Positions 14,829 through 24,620 of a stretch of 64,000 bases of DNA are shown here, piece after piece (within the stretch, counting starts at the first letter, position 1; the number at the start of each line of letters is the position of its first letter). Under the pieces are notes generated by a model. It saw nothing but the letters and a program-made list of their open reading frames with translations. It made no database searches and was not told the origin of the DNA. Source of the DNA: Cupriavidus gilardii (GTDB taxonomy: Bacteria; Pseudomonadota; Gammaproteobacteria; Burkholderiales; Burkholderiaceae); contig NZ_JABTYE010000008.1 of NCBI RefSeq assembly GCF_013314895.1, positions 124,001 to 188,000 on the forward strand, given 5' to 3'. Position numbers and translations under genes: made by a program.

Positions 14829-17465
14829 TCAGGGATGCACCGGCCCCAATTGCACCAGCGTCGGGTCCGGCAACGGATTGCTGGCGCGCGGCGTCACCAC
14901 CGACGGCAGGATATTGAACAGCTGGCCGCGCAACCGGATATCCTGCGACGAGGCGCCGACGAGGACATCCACCGCGCCGGCCTCCGATACCCACGCATTG
15001 CGAGCCGGATCGAAGTACGACAGCGAGCGTTGGTCGAGGTACACCGTGACCCGCTGCGTCTGCCCGGGCTGCAGGAATACCTTGGTAAAGCCCTTGAGCT
15101 CCTTGACCGGCCTTGGCACAGCGGAGCCGCGCTGGCTCACATAGACCTGCGCCGCTTCGGCACCGGCCATCTGGCCCGCATTGGTGATGTCGAACGACAC
15201 GGCAATGCGACCCTGCCCCGCGGCAAACCCCGGCGACACGCTCAACGACGAGTAGGTAAAGGTCGTATAGGAGAGCCCGAACCCGAACGGGAACAGCGGT
15301 GCCACATTGCTGCGTTCGAATCCCCGATAGCCGACAAAGATGTCCTCGGTATAGGTCATCGCGCGGACATTGAGATCGTTGGAGAACTGCGGATAGTTTG
15401 GATAGGTCGGGTTGTCCGCGATGTTCCGTTCGATCGTGATGGGCAGCTTGCCGGAAGGATTGACGTCGCCGAACAGAATCTCGGCCAGCGCTTGCCCGCC
15501 ATTCGAGCCGGGATACCACGCGTGCAGGACGGCGCCGACCTGGTCGATCCAGTTGCGCATATCCAGTCCGGTGCCACCGTGCAGCACGGCGATCGTGCGC
15601 GGATTGGCGCGCGAAAGATTGGCAATCAGCTCGTCCTGAAATTCCGGCAGCGTGAAGGGATGATCGAATCCCTCGCCTTCGTACTCCGCGCTGTTGCCGG
15701 CAGCAACCACCACCGCGTCGTAGTTGCGCAGATCTACCGGCGCCTGCAGCGAAGCCCAGCTCAATTGCGCGCCAAGGAAGCCGCCGAACACAGGGATATA
15801 GCCCGGGCGGCGCGAGTAATCGAACTGCACCGTGTACGTCTGTCCCGCCTGCAGCTGGATGCGCGCACTCAGCGGCACGGTCGGCGGAATCACGTTGCCG
15901 GGAAGGGGCGTCCCCTCGCCGTTGTCCATGATCAACTGGCCGTTGACGTAGAGACGGACGGCGCCATCGGCCCGTGCCTTGAACACATGGGGACCGGTGA
16001 TCGTCGGCCGGATCGTCGTGGTCCAGCGTACCGAAGACGGCGGCGCCGAGCCGTCGCCGCCATAGCGCGTGGTATAGGCGCTTCCCGGCGGCGCATTGCC
16101 CGAGGTATCGAGATTGATGACCGGCTCCACGCGCGACAGCACCGGCGCACCGCTCCAGGTGGCATTGGCAAAGTACTGCGCCTGCGCGCCCGGTTGGCCA
16201 GTCGGCGTGGTCCACGCGGAGCGGGCGGGGTCCAGCGTCAGCGCATCGAGCAGCACGATGTTCGTGCCCGGCCCGGCGATCTGCCGCAAGCCGTCGATCT
16301 CGCTGATGAAGCGCGAGGCCCGGACATAGGCGCTGCCGAACCCGGTCGGCGGCACGTCGGTGGCCAGCCGTCCAACGACCGCGATATTGCGCACCGAGCC
16401 GCGTTGCAACGGCAGCAGTTGCCCGCCGTTCTTCAGCAGCACGATGCCTTCGCGCGCCACGTCCAGCGCGGCGCGCTCGGAAAACGGCGGATGCGATTCG
16501 CCGGTAGCGGGGGGCACGCTGCCGATAAACCCGTAGGCCACCACGCGGCCAAGAATGCGCCGTACCTTGTCATCGAGTTGCGCCTGCGTCAGCGAGCCGT
16601 TTGCCAGCATTGCGCTCAGCGCCCCGGGCGTGAAATGCAGAGCCGACGGACGTTCGATATCCACGCCGGCCACGGCCGCGGCCTGGCCGTGCTTGAGCGC
16701 CGCATAGTCCGTTTCGACGATGCCCTTGAATCCCCATTCATTCTTCAGGACTTGCTGAATTGCATGCTGGCTCTCGCAAACGGGATCGGCGCCATTGAGC
16801 CCATTGAATCCGCACATGATTACCGCGACATTGGCATTCTTTACAGCGGATTCGAACGGCACCATGTAAATCTCGCGCAATGCCCGCTCGCTGATGGTTT
16901 CCATCAGATTGAAGCGATTGACCTCCTGCTCATTGGCGAGATAGTGCTTCGCGTCGGCCCACACGCCCTGCGACTGAATCGCATTGACCTGAGCGGCGCC
17001 CAGCACCGCGCCAAGAAATGGATCCTCCCCGGACAGGTACTCGAATGCGCGGCCGGCGAAAGGCGTGCGATACATGTTCAGGCCGGGACCGGTCACCTGC
17101 TGGAAGCCGTGGTTGCGCGTGTCCAGGCCAAGGCCGACGCCCATTTGTTTGGCGCGATCGACGCTGAATGTCGATGCCAGTGCGGGACCGGCCGGATAGG
17201 CGACACCTTGCGGATCGCTCAGTCGCACACCAAGGCCGCCGTCCGTCGCGCGGATCTGCGGCACGCCCAGCCGCGGCAGCGGTTTGACGTCCCATGCGCC
17301 GGTGCCGCTGACGTAGTCGAGCTTCTCGGCTTGCGTCATCTGGTTGAGGATCGATTGCACGATCGCATTGATCTGTGCATCGGTGGAAGGCGCTTGCGCC
17401 GGAGCGGGATGTGCGGCCAGCAAAGTCGCACCGACGAGCGATATCACTGCAATTCGAGCACCCAT
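14829..17465 (-). CDS. Secreted GH3 beta-glucosidase with PA14 insert
   Basis: An 878-residue exported glycoside hydrolase of family 3, which removes terminal sugars from beta-linked oligosaccharides. In order: signal peptide (MGARIAVISLVGATLLAAHP, cleavage near APAQA); the GH3 barrel with KLDYVSGTGAWDV, DAKHYLANEQEVNR and the nucleophile region GIVETDYAAL; the second GH3 domain with DVAREGIVLLKNGG; an inserted PA14-like domain (about 440-560: YFANATWSG, GPHVFKARADGAVRLYVNG); EYEGEGFDHPF with the likely acid/base; and a fibronectin-III-like C-terminus. The ATG at 17465 has an AAGGAGG ribosome site, so the extension to 17492 is rejected. It is a single gene. Plant-derived oligosaccharides are a plausible substrate. 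Confidence 0.93.
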   Translation of the reverse strand: MGARIAVISLVGATLLAAHPAPAQAPSTDAQINAIVQSILNQMTQAEKLDYVSGTGAWDVKPLPRLGVPQIRATDGGLGVRLSDPQGVAYPAGPALASTFSVDRAKQMGVGLGLDTRNHGFQQVTGPGLNMYRTPFAGRAFEYLSGEDPFLGAVLGAAQVNAIQSQGVWADAKHYLANEQEVNRFNLMETISERALREIYMVPFESAVKNANVAVIMCGFNGLNGADPVCESQHAIQQVLKNEWGFKGIVETDYAALKHGQAAAVAGVDIERPSALHFTPGALSAMLANGSLTQAQLDDKVRRILGRVVAYGFIGSVPPATGESHPPFSERAALDVAREGIVLLKNGGQLLPLQRGSVRNIAVVGRLATDVPPTGFGSAYVRASRFISEIDGLRQIAGPGTNIVLLDALTLDPARSAWTTPTGQPGAQAQYFANATWSGAPVLSRVEPVINLDTSGNAPPGSAYTTRYGGDGSAPPSSVRWTTTIRPTITGPHVFKARADGAVRLYVNGQLIMDNGEGTPLPGNVIPPTVPLSARIQLQAGQTYTVQFDYSRRPGYIPVFGGFLGAQLSWASLQAPVDLRNYDAVVVAAGNSAEYEGEGFDHPFTLPEFQDELIANLSRANPRTIAVLHGGTGLDMRNWIDQVGAVLHAWYPGSNGGQALAEILFGDVNPSGKLPITIERNIADNPTYPNYPQFSNDLNVRAMTYTEDIFVGYRGFERSNVAPLFPFGFGLSYTTFTYSSLSVSPGFAAGQGRIAVSFDITNAGQMAGAEAAQVYVSQRGSAVPRPVKELKGFTKVFLQPGQTQRVTVYLDQRSLSYFDPARNAWVSEAGAVDVLVGASSQDIRLRGQLFNILPSVVTPRASNPLPDPTLVQLGPVHP

Positions 17466-17550
17466 CTGTTGCCTCCTTGGCGTGATCACCAAAGGCTGAA
17501 CATCGACATGCGGGCCGCATATTGGAGACGGTAGTTCGGGCGATCCAAAT

Positions 17551-17590
17551 GAGAAGACGCGTAACGATCTGTTACAGCTTTCGTCTTCTC
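17551..17590. promoter_or_regulatory. Nested inverted repeat upstream of the GH3 gene
   Basis: GAGAAGACG (17551-17559) pairs with CGTCTTCTC (17582-17590), and inside it GTAAC (17561-17565) pairs with GTTAC (17571-17575). It lies 86-125 bp ahead of the GH3 start and may be an operator or hairpin. Confidence 0.4.
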
Positions 17591-17695
17591 CGTCGCGTCG
17601 ATTTACGACAAGACTGCCCCTACGAAGGCAGAGCCGGGCCGCACTGCCAAGCGTGCCGCACCGTGCAGCGATTGCAGAGAATCAGGAGGTGCAAG

Positions 17696-17974
17696 GTGAA
17701 ACAGGATTCGATGACCCGCTGCGCCGGCGTAGCGTGCGCCGCAGCGCTGGCAGCCTTTGCGATGTCAGCGTGCGGAGGCGACGATGACCGCAGGGTCGGT
17801 GTGTCGGAAGCCCCGTCGACTCAGACGCAGGGAAGTACGCCCCCGACAGGCTCTGGCGCGGTGGATCCCTCCACGCTGGTCTCCCCGGTCAGCAATGCGC
17901 CGGTGGGCCAGCAAACGGTCCAGGAGACGCGAAGCCCCACAGGAAGCGATCCGAATCCGCCGCGTCACCCTTGA
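17696..17974 (+). CDS. Putative small lipoprotein
   Basis: A 92-residue protein starting at GTG 17696 with an AGGAGG ribosome site. A basic N-terminus, the hydrophobic stretch VACAAALAAFAMSA and a Cys lead into CGGDDDRR, which reads as a lipobox and an acidic spacer that favours outer-membrane sorting. The rest is rich in Thr, Ser, Pro and Gln (about 60 residues), so it is probably an unfolded tether. No domain is recognised. Confidence 0.6.
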   Translation: MKQDSMTRCAGVACAAALAAFAMSACGGDDDRRVGVSEAPSTQTQGSTPPTGSGAVDPSTLVSPVSNAPVGQQTVQETRSPTGSDPNPPRHP

Positions 17975-18028
17975 TCGCTTTGGACCCATGGCACGGCAAA
18001 CGGCGAAGCTGACTTGCCTTCTGGATAA

Positions 18029-18348
18029 ATGGTCGGCACGCGTGTGGAGGCCGCCGAGCCGCAGACGGTGTTCAAGCCGACGCTGGCGTCGGTCGAACAT
18101 CTGATGCAGTTCGGCGAGCAGCATCAGCACGTCGTACAGGCATGGAGACGGCGACCGCGCCTGCTGAGGTCGCTGCTGCTTTGGGTGGCACGCCGGATTC
18201 GCAATGGTCCCGCGGAAACGTTTTCGGTGACAACGCGGATGAGGCGTTCGACGCGATGATGGCGACGACGTTGTCTGCAGGTCGTTGCCCTCTCCGCTCT
18301 ATCGGCCCTGTCCGCCCTGTCCGCCCTGTCCACCCTTACCGCAGATAG
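18029..18348 (+). pseudogene. Possible decayed gene with a frameshift
   Basis: Frame 2 from 18029 reads a plausible helical protein (VFKPTLASVEHLMQFGEQHQHVV) with strongly GC-biased third positions up to about 18140. From 18142 the adjacent frame continues in the same style (AEVAAALGGTPDSQWSRGNVFG) and then becomes low-quality. Together they look like one gene split by a frameshift near 18140; the first half recalls phasin-like helices, but identity is not established. It would converge on flgL. Confidence 0.25.
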
Positions 18349-19562
18349 TTGAACAGATTCATCCCCTGAACCTGCATGAACGATTGCTGCGCCGCCTGCA
18401 GCGCGGTCTGGCGCTGGTAGTACTCGGCGATCGCTGACGCATAGTCCAGATCCTGCAGCCCCGACAGCGTCTGCTCGTAGTTCAGATCGCGGTTGGCGCC
18501 GATGGTATCGAGCGCATCGAGCTCCTGCATCCGCGAGCCGACCGAGGCGCGCACCGTCAGCACGTTGTCCAGCGAGTTGCTCATCTTGCGGTTGGCGGTC
18601 GCCAGCGCGTTGTCCAGGCGCGCGCGATCGGATTCGGTGGTCACCGGCTGCTTCAGGGCGTCGATGGCGGCCTGGATGTTCGCGAAGATGTCGGTGCCGG
18701 CCTGCTTGGCCGGGGCCAGCGTCATCGAGTCGCCATTGGCCGGCGCACCCTTGACGGTGAACGACACGCCGCCGAACTGGATCGCGTCGCCGGCGACGTA
18801 CGGCGTCGCCGGCCCGATGGCCGTGGGCGGCACGACGCTGTTGTCGGTGACGGTGTAGCTGGTATTGCCGGCGCCGTCGACGGCGAAGTCGATCGAGAAC
18901 GCGTGGCCGTACAGCGGATCGGTCGGATCGGTGACGGACAGCGCGCCGTACATTGCCGTGCCGGTATTGCCGCCGTCCGCGGTCATCACGTAGTCGGCCG
19001 AGCCGGTGACGCTGAGGAACACATCGCGTCCGTTGTCGCCGGCGGCCATCTGGCGGGCGACGTCGACCTGCAGCAGTTGATTGCCGGTGTCACCGACGTA
19101 TTGCACCGTGCCGCCATTGGCCGCGAACGGGGGCGTGCCCGACTTGAAGCCGGCAAAGAGGTATTGTCCGTTGCCGTCGTCGGCATTGGCCAGACCCAGC
19201 AGCTGATCGTAGTTGCTCTGCAGTTCGGCGGCGATCGAGGCGCGGTCGGCGTTGCTGATGGTGCCATTGCCGCCGGAAACGATCAGCGTCTGCACGTTCT
19301 GGATCGTGGTGATCACGCTTTGCAGCGTCTTTTCCTCAAGCGCCAGGTTGATATTGGCCTGGTTGCGCGAGGCGGCGTATTGCTCGTTGACCGCGAGCGA
19401 TTGCGAGACGCCGAGCGCGCGGGTGGCGGCGATCGGATCGTCGGACGGCGTCAGCACGCGGCGGCCGGTGCCGAGCTGCTGCTGCACGTGCAGCAGCGAG
19501 GACTGCTGGCCGTTCATCGCGGACAGGCCGAGCTGATAGAACGTGGAAGTGGCGACACGCAT
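18336..19562 (-). CDS. flgL: Flagellar hook-filament junction protein FlgL (HAP3)
   Basis: A 408-residue homologue of FlgL, the second junction protein between hook and filament, exported by the flagellar type III system. The N-terminal coiled region (MRVATSTFYQLGLSAMNGQQ, then LLHVQQQLGTGRRVLTPSDDP) and the C-terminal helix ending MNLFNYLR are the conserved flagellin-like D0/D1 parts. The central 200 residues are a Gly/Thr/Asp-rich variable domain. It follows flgK by 34 bp on the minus strand and should be transcribed with it from the sigma-28 promoter upstream of flgK. Confidence 0.96.
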   Translation of the reverse strand: MRVATSTFYQLGLSAMNGQQSSLLHVQQQLGTGRRVLTPSDDPIAATRALGVSQSLAVNEQYAASRNQANINLALEEKTLQSVITTIQNVQTLIVSGGNGTISNADRASIAAELQSNYDQLLGLANADDGNGQYLFAGFKSGTPPFAANGGTVQYVGDTGNQLLQVDVARQMAAGDNGRDVFLSVTGSADYVMTADGGNTGTAMYGALSVTDPTDPLYGHAFSIDFAVDGAGNTSYTVTDNSVVPPTAIGPATPYVAGDAIQFGGVSFTVKGAPANGDSMTLAPAKQAGTDIFANIQAAIDALKQPVTTESDRARLDNALATANRKMSNSLDNVLTVRASVGSRMQELDALDTIGANRDLNYEQTLSGLQDLDYASAIAEYYQRQTALQAAQQSFMQVQGMNLFNYLR

Positions 19563-19596
19563 GATGGATTCCTGGTCTCGGTAGGCTGGCGGCCCG

Positions 19597-21492
19597 TCAG
19601 CGGATATTGATGATGGCGTCGAACAGCGACGAGGCGGTCTGGATCATCTGGGCGCTGGCCTGATAGAGCTGCTGGAAGCGCAGCAGATTGACGGTCTCTT
19701 CGTCCATGTTGACGCCGGACACCGACTGCTGGGCGGTACGCACCTGCGTCGTGATGCTGTTCTGCGAGGTCGAGGCGATATCGATCGACTTGGTACGGCT
19801 GCCGATATCGTTGACCAGTTGCGCGTAGGCGTCGTTGAAGCTCGACACGCCGCCGATCGTCTTCTTGGTCTGCAGCTTGGCCAGCACCAGCGCGTTGCCG
19901 TTGTCGGACGAGCCGCCGACGTTGGCGCCGATGGTGAAGCTGTCGCCGACCTTGGGCGCGCCGTCGAAGCTGACGGTCACACCGTCGAACGTATATTCGA
20001 CCGCGCTGCCATTGGTGACCGGGCCGGCGTCCGGCGTCACCGGATTGCCGGCGGCGTCGGCAAAGGTGTAGGCGGCGCCGTCGAACGTCGCGACGATCTT
20101 CGAGGCGGGCACGTTGAAGCCCTGCGCGACGTTGCTGACCTTGACGGTGCCGGTGCCGATGTTCGATGCGCTGGTTTCGGCCAGCACCGGCGAGGCGGCG
20201 GCGACCTTGGCCGGGTCGCTGATCGTCAGTTCGAACGAACCAGCGACATTACGGGTCGGCTGGATCTGGAAGCTGTCGCCGGCGCTCATGGTGCCGCCGA
20301 CCGTGATGCTGAGCCCGTCCGCGGTGAAGGTCGGGCCGGTACCAGTAGCCACCACCTCGTTGTCCGACATCCGCACCAGGCTGTAGCTGGTGCCGTCGAA
20401 GCTGACGGTGTAGTCGCTGGTCGTCAGCGCGGTCGCATCGGCTACGGTGGCCGCCACCGTGCCGGTGCCGTTGTTGCGCGCGTTGCCGATCACCGTCGGC
20501 GAGCCCAGCGCGAACATGTCGCCGCCGATCTGGCCCTTCAGGTCCATGCCGAGGCGGTGCTGCGCGTTGAAGGTCTGGCCGATCGACAGCGAGATGCGGC
20601 CGATCGCGTTCTGCGCGGCGTCGAGCGTCTCGCGGCGGAACTCCATCAGGCCGCCGATGCTGCCGCCGCTGAACAGCGCGCCATCCATCTCGATCGCGGT
20701 GCCATCCGGCAGCGTATAGGCGATGCCCATCCGCGACGGGTCGGCGGCGGAACGCACCGCCTTCAGGTCGTACGAGTTGGCGCCGACCACCAGCGGCTGG
20801 CCGTTGCCGACGAACACGTTGTAGCTGCCGCCGTCCTGCGCGACCACCTTGACGCCGACGACCTTGTTCATCTGCGCGACCAGTTCGTCGCGCTGGTCCA
20901 GCAGATCGTTGGGCGACTGGCCGCCGCTGGCGGCGGTGGCCTTGGCGATCTCGCTGTTCAGCGAGGCAAGCTGCCTGGCATAGGCGTTCACCTGCGTGAC
21001 CGAGCTCTGGATCTCGCTGTTGATGCCTTCCTGCTGGTTCTGGAAGTACGAGGCCGCGGAACGCAGCTGGCCCGCCAGCGACTGGGCCGCGTTCAGCATG
21101 TTCTGGCGCACCGCGGTGTCGCCCGGCTTGTCGGCCACGCCCTGCACCGCGGCGAAGAATTTCTGCATCAGCGGCGCGATGCCGCCCTTCTGGTCGGCCA
21201 GCAGGCTATCGATCTGCTTGATCTGTTCCGAGTACGTCGACAGGTGCGCGCTCGACGTTTCGGCGCTGCGCAGCTGGCTGGTCAGGAATTCGTCGTAGAC
21301 CCGCATCACCGTGGTGGTGGTCGAGCCCTGACCGAAGAAACCCTGACTGGTGTACTGGCCGCCCGACGAGGCGATGATCGTGTTCTGGCGCGTATAGCCG
21401 GCGGTCGCCGCGTTGCTGACGTTATGGCCGATGGTCGTCAGCGCGTTCTGTGCCGTGTTCAGGCCGGACAGGCCGATATGGAAAAGAGACAT
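19597..21492 (-). CDS. flgK: Flagellar hook-associated protein FlgK (HAP1)
   Basis: A 631-residue FlgK, the first hook-filament junction protein. The N-terminus MSLFHIGLSGLNTAQNALT with GHNVSNAATAGYTRQN is the classic HAP1 signature. The C-terminus SVSGVNMDEETVNLLRFQQLYQASAQMIQ is also conserved. Between lies a long variable domain of about 250 residues (the FlgK outer domain), with repeated Gly/Thr/Asp-rich beta text. It is separated from flgJ by 208 bp that hold a strong hairpin and a sigma-28-type promoter, so flgKL form their own late class. Confidence 0.97.
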   Translation of the reverse strand: MSLFHIGLSGLNTAQNALTTIGHNVSNAATAGYTRQNTIIASSGGQYTSQGFFGQGSTTTTVMRVYDEFLTSQLRSAETSSAHLSTYSEQIKQIDSLLADQKGGIAPLMQKFFAAVQGVADKPGDTAVRQNMLNAAQSLAGQLRSAASYFQNQQEGINSEIQSSVTQVNAYARQLASLNSEIAKATAASGGQSPNDLLDQRDELVAQMNKVVGVKVVAQDGGSYNVFVGNGQPLVVGANSYDLKAVRSAADPSRMGIAYTLPDGTAIEMDGALFSGGSIGGLMEFRRETLDAAQNAIGRISLSIGQTFNAQHRLGMDLKGQIGGDMFALGSPTVIGNARNNGTGTVAATVADATALTTSDYTVSFDGTSYSLVRMSDNEVVATGTGPTFTADGLSITVGGTMSAGDSFQIQPTRNVAGSFELTISDPAKVAAASPVLAETSASNIGTGTVKVSNVAQGFNVPASKIVATFDGAAYTFADAAGNPVTPDAGPVTNGSAVEYTFDGVTVSFDGAPKVGDSFTIGANVGGSSDNGNALVLAKLQTKKTIGGVSSFNDAYAQLVNDIGSRTKSIDIASTSQNSITTQVRTAQQSVSGVNMDEETVNLLRFQQLYQASAQMIQTASSLFDAIINIR

Positions 21493-21564
21493 GCACTAGC
21501 CCCGGATTCTGTTGGTCGCCATGGCCGCGCGATGCAGTCGCGACCGTGGCGGTGGATGAGGGTG

Positions 21565-21592
21565 GTAACGGCAGATTGGGCGGCGGACTTTA
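21565..21592 (-). promoter_or_regulatory. Sigma-28 (FliA)-type promoter for flgKL
   Basis: Read on the minus strand: TAAAGTCC (21592-21585), 12 bases, GCCGTTAC (21572-21565). The enterobacterial consensus is TAAAGTTT-N11-GCCGATAA, so only the spacer is one base longer. It lies 73-100 bp upstream of flgK. Confidence 0.65.
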
Positions 21593-21650
21593 GGGTTGGG
21601 GCTAGTTTTGGGTGCTGGGGCATGCGAAGCGCCGTTTGCCCTCTCCCCCG

Positions 21651-21676
21651 CCCCTCTCCCGCAAGCGGGAGAGGGG
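21651..21676. terminator. Strong 12-bp hairpin between flgJ and flgK
   Basis: CCCCTCTCCCGC (21651-21662) and GCGGGAGAGGGG (21665-21676) pair perfectly around two bases, just after the flgJ stop. No T-run follows on the minus strand, so it may block or stabilise the flgJ transcript rather than end it intrinsically. This stem type is also common as a dispersed intergenic repeat in high-GC proteobacteria. Confidence 0.5.
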
Positions 21677-21700
21677 AGAAAACCGGTCGCGTACCGGTCC

Positions 21701-22708
21701 TTAGACCGGCACCTTCCGCATGATCCTGACCAGCTTGGCCCCGTATTCCGGATCGGTGGCATAGCCGGCGCGCTGCAGGCCGTGGGCGGCTTCCTCGGCC
21801 GAGCCCGCCGATACCACGCCGGCATAGCGCGGGTTGTTGGCCAGCAGCCGGGCGTAGTCGGAGAACGCCTCCTCGTACGAGCCGTAGGCTCGGAACTTTG
21901 CCTTGATCTTCTGCGGCTGGCCGTCCACGTATTCGGTGGTGGTGATCTCGGCGACCGGGCCTTTCCAGTTGGCGCCGGCCTTGATGCCGAACACATTGTG
22001 GGTGGTGCTGCCGTCCGCATGCGCGATCTCGCGGCGGCCCCAGCCCGATTCGAGCGCGGCCTGGCCCAGGATCAGCCGTGCCGGCACGCCGCTGGCGCGC
22101 GAGGCGGCCACCGCGGGCCCGGCCATGCGGCTGACGAAGGCGCTGATATGGGACGGCGTGTCCTCGGGCATCGCAGCGCCGCCCTGCCATGAGTCGGTCT
22201 GCTGCGCCTGATACTGGCGCAGGCCCGCGGTCGGGTTCCAGTCGCCGCCGGGCACCACGGTGCCGGCGCGCGGCACCTGTTCCTCGCCGCCGCCCGCCGC
22301 GGCAGTGCTGCGCCCGTCCAGCAGCGGGCCGAGCGTGCCGGCCACCTCGTCCATGCGGCTGGCAGCGGCGGCCTGCGGCGGCAGCGGCTGGCCGCTGGCA
22401 CGGGCAAGCTGGCGCGCCATCACCTCGGCGAGGCCAATGCCCCTGGACGACAGATGCTGGGCCAGTTGCTGGTCCAGCATCGACATATAGAGTTTGGTCT
22501 GCTCGTTGTCGAACAGCCCGTCCTGCGGCGTGGCCTCGCGCATGCTCTTGAGCACCATCTGCGTGAAGACGGCCTCGAACTGCCTGGCGGCGGCCTTCAG
22601 CGTGTCGGCGCTGCCGTCGCGCGCGCGCTGTTTCAGCGCTTCGAATCCCTGCGTGTCGAGCGCGAAGCGCTGCGACAGATCGGCTTGAGCGTGGATCGGT
22701 TGGCTCAT
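21701..22708 (-). CDS. flgJ: Flagellar rod cap / peptidoglycan hydrolase FlgJ
   Basis: A 335-residue two-domain FlgJ. The N-terminal half (about 1-110: AARQFEAVFTQMVLKSMREATP, MSMLDQQLAQHLSSRGIGLAEVM) caps the growing rod in the periplasm. The C-terminal glucosaminidase domain (LILGQAALESGWGRREI, NVFGIKAG, YGSYEEAFSDYARLLANNPRY) opens the cell wall, with the Glu of AALESGWG as the expected catalytic residue. A Pro/Ala/Gly-rich linker joins the two. It follows flgI by 17 bp, the last gene of the class II flgBCDEFGHIJ run. Confidence 0.96.
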   Translation of the reverse strand: MSQPIHAQADLSQRFALDTQGFEALKQRARDGSADTLKAAARQFEAVFTQMVLKSMREATPQDGLFDNEQTKLYMSMLDQQLAQHLSSRGIGLAEVMARQLARASGQPLPPQAAAASRMDEVAGTLGPLLDGRSTAAAGGGEEQVPRAGTVVPGGDWNPTAGLRQYQAQQTDSWQGGAAMPEDTPSHISAFVSRMAGPAVAASRASGVPARLILGQAALESGWGRREIAHADGSTTHNVFGIKAGANWKGPVAEITTTEYVDGQPQKIKAKFRAYGSYEEAFSDYARLLANNPRYAGVVSAGSAEEAAHGLQRAGYATDPEYGAKLVRIMRKVPV

Positions 22709-22725
22709 GCGATGACCCGTGGCGA

Positions 22726-23907
22726 TCAGATGATTTCGAGCTCGGCGCGCAGCGCGCCCGCCGCCCGCATCGCTTCCAGGATGGTCTGCAGATCGGCCGG
22801 CGTCGCGCCCAGCGAGTTCAGGCCGCGCACCACCGCCGACAGCGAGGCGCCGGCGCGCACCAGCTGCAGCGAACCGCCGTCGCGCTTCAGATCGATCTGG
22901 GACACCGGCGCGACCACCGTTTCGCCGCCGCTGAACGGCGCGGGCTGGCTGATCACCGGCTGCGTGTTGATGACCACCGACAGGTTGCCGTGCGCGATCG
23001 CGCAGTCCTGCACGGTGACGTCCTGGTTCATCACGATCGAGCCGGTGCGGGCGTTCAGGATGACCTTGGCAGCGGCACGGGCCGGCGTGACGTCGATGTT
23101 CTCGATGCGCGCCAGCATCGACACGCGCTGCGACGACCCCTGCGGCACGCGCACCTGCACCACGCGCGCGTCGAGCGCGCTGGCCACGCCGCCGCCCAGA
23201 TTTCGATTGATCGCGTCGACCACGCGCTCGGCGGTGCCGTAGTCGGAGCTCTTGAGCTCCAGCGTCAGCACGCCGTTGTCGGCCTGGAAGGCGGGCACCG
23301 CGCGTTCGACGATCGCTCCGTTGGCGATGCGGCCGACTGCCAGCTGGTTGATCTGCACCTTGCTGCCATTGGCGGACGCGCCCGCGCCGCCGACCAGCAG
23401 GTTGCCCTGCGCGATCGCATAGACCTGGCCGTCGGCACCCTTGAGCGGCGTCATCAGCAGCGTGCCGCCGCGCAGGCTCTTGGCATTGCCCATCGACGAC
23501 ACCACCACGTCGAGCTGGCTGCCCGGCTGCGCGAACGGCGGCAGCGTCGCGGTGACCATCACCGCGGCCACGTTCTTGAGCTGCATGTTGCGGCCGGCCG
23601 GCAAGGTGATGCCCAGCTGCGACAGCATATTGGTCAGACTCTGCGTGGTGAACGGCGTCTGCATGGTCTGGTCGCCGGTGTTGTCCAGACCGACCACCAG
23701 GCCGTAGCCGACCAGCGGGTTGTCGCGCACGCCCTGGATGGTCGCTAGATTCTTCAGGCGCTCGGCATGAGCTGCCCCTGCCGGCATAAGCAGGCCAACG
23801 GCGAGTGCAAGGGCCAGCGCGAACAGCGGCAGGAAGCCCGGCGTGCAGATGCCGGAACGGCTAGGGCGGAAACGACCGCAGAGGCAATCAGCCAGGCGCA
23901 AAGACAT
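22726..23907 (-). CDS. flgI: Flagellar P-ring protein FlgI
   Basis: A 393-residue P-ring subunit, assembled in the peptidoglycan layer around the rod. A long signal region with a hydrophobic core ([22 protein letters not shown]) leads to the mature [26 protein letters not shown] start that is invariant in FlgI. The C-terminus [30 protein letters not shown] is likewise conserved. The ATG at 23907, 8 bp after the flgH stop, is preferred; a frame extension to 23955 overlaps flgH. The n-region of the signal peptide is unusually long. Confidence 0.96.
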   Translation of the reverse strand: MSLRLADCLCGRFRPSRSGICTPGFLPLFALALALAVGLLMPAGAAHAERLKNLATIQGVRDNPLVGYGLVVGLDNTGDQTMQTPFTTQSLTNMLSQLGITLPAGRNMQLKNVAAVMVTATLPPFAQPGSQLDVVVSSMGNAKSLRGGTLLMTPLKGADGQVYAIAQGNLLVGGAGASANGSKVQINQLAVGRIANGAIVERAVPAFQADNGVLTLELKSSDYGTAERVVDAINRNLGGGVASALDARVVQVRVPQGSSQRVSMLARIENIDVTPARAAAKVILNARTGSIVMNQDVTVQDCAIAHGNLSVVINTQPVISQPAPFSGGETVVAPVSQIDLKRDGGSLQLVRAGASLSAVVRGLNSLGATPADLQTILEAMRAAGALRAELEII

Positions 23908-23915
23908 GACGCGAT

Positions 23916-24620
23916 TCAGAACGGTGAAACGTTGAGGAAGAAGCGCTGCAGCCAACCCATGTTCTGCGCTTCGTCGATATAGCCCTTGGCGGTGTATTCG
24001 ATGCGCGCGTCGGCCACCTGGGTGGACGGCACCGCGTTGTCGCCGGTGATCGTGCGCGGATTGACCACGCCCGAGAAGCGGATGAATTCCGCGCCCTGAT
24101 TGATCGCCATCTGCTTCTCGCCGGACACCACCAGGTTGCCGTTGGCCAGCACCTCGATCACGGTGACCGTGATGGTGCCGTTGAAGGTATTGGCCGCGCT
24201 GGAGCCGCCGCTGGCGCGAATTCCGTTCTCGCCGCTGATGTTGGCGTTCTGGCTGGCGCCGAACAGGCCGCCGAGCGCGCGCGGCACCGCGTCGAAGGCC
24301 AGCGCGGCATTGCCGGTGCGCGAGGCGTTGGTGCCCGAGTTCTTCGACGCGTTGATGTTCTCGCTGATCACGATGGTCAGGATGTCGCCGACGTTGCGCG
24401 GGCGACGGTCCTCGAACAGCGGGTTGCCGGCGTAGGAGTTCTGATAGATCGAGCCGGTCGGCGCGATCATCGGCCGCTGCTCGGCCCGGGCCGTGGTCGG
24501 CATCTGCACCAGCGGCTCGCGCGGCATCAGCGCGCAGCCGGTGGCCAGCAGCGGCCCGAGAATGCAGGCCAGACGGCAGGCCGACCGGCCCAGACGGAAC
24601 AGCATGGCGTTCATGTTCAA
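23916..24620 (-). CDS. flgH: Flagellar L-ring lipoprotein FlgH
   Basis: A 234-residue L-ring subunit of the outer membrane. The lipobox LLATGC follows a hydrophobic stretch starting at [10 protein letters not shown]. The mature protein contains [32 protein letters not shown], the family core, and ends [20 protein letters not shown], the usual FlgH terminus. The start overlaps the flgG stop by a few bases (ATG at 24620). It lies between flgG and flgI in the class II run. Confidence 0.96.
   Translation of the reverse strand: MNMNAMLFRLGRSACRLACILGPLLATGCALMPREPLVQMPTTARAEQRPMIAPTGSIYQNSYAGNPLFEDRRPRNVGDILTIVISENINASKNSGTNASRTGNAALAFDAVPRALGGLFGASQNANISGENGIRASGGSSAANTFNGTITVTVIEVLANGNLVVSGEKQMAINQGAEFIRFSGVVNPRTITGDNAVPSTQVADARIEYTAKGYIDEAQNMGWLQRFFLNVSPF

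Noticed and set aside
14631..17534. A 967-codon open frame on the plus strand across the GH3 gene
   Set aside because: It is the antisense of a well-supported GH3 enzyme. Its translation is rich in Arg, His and Gln with no domain, as expected for the reverse strand of a high-GC gene.
21651..21676. Hairpin after flgJ as a strong intrinsic terminator
   Set aside because: No T-run follows on the minus strand, so I list it only as a low-confidence hairpin.
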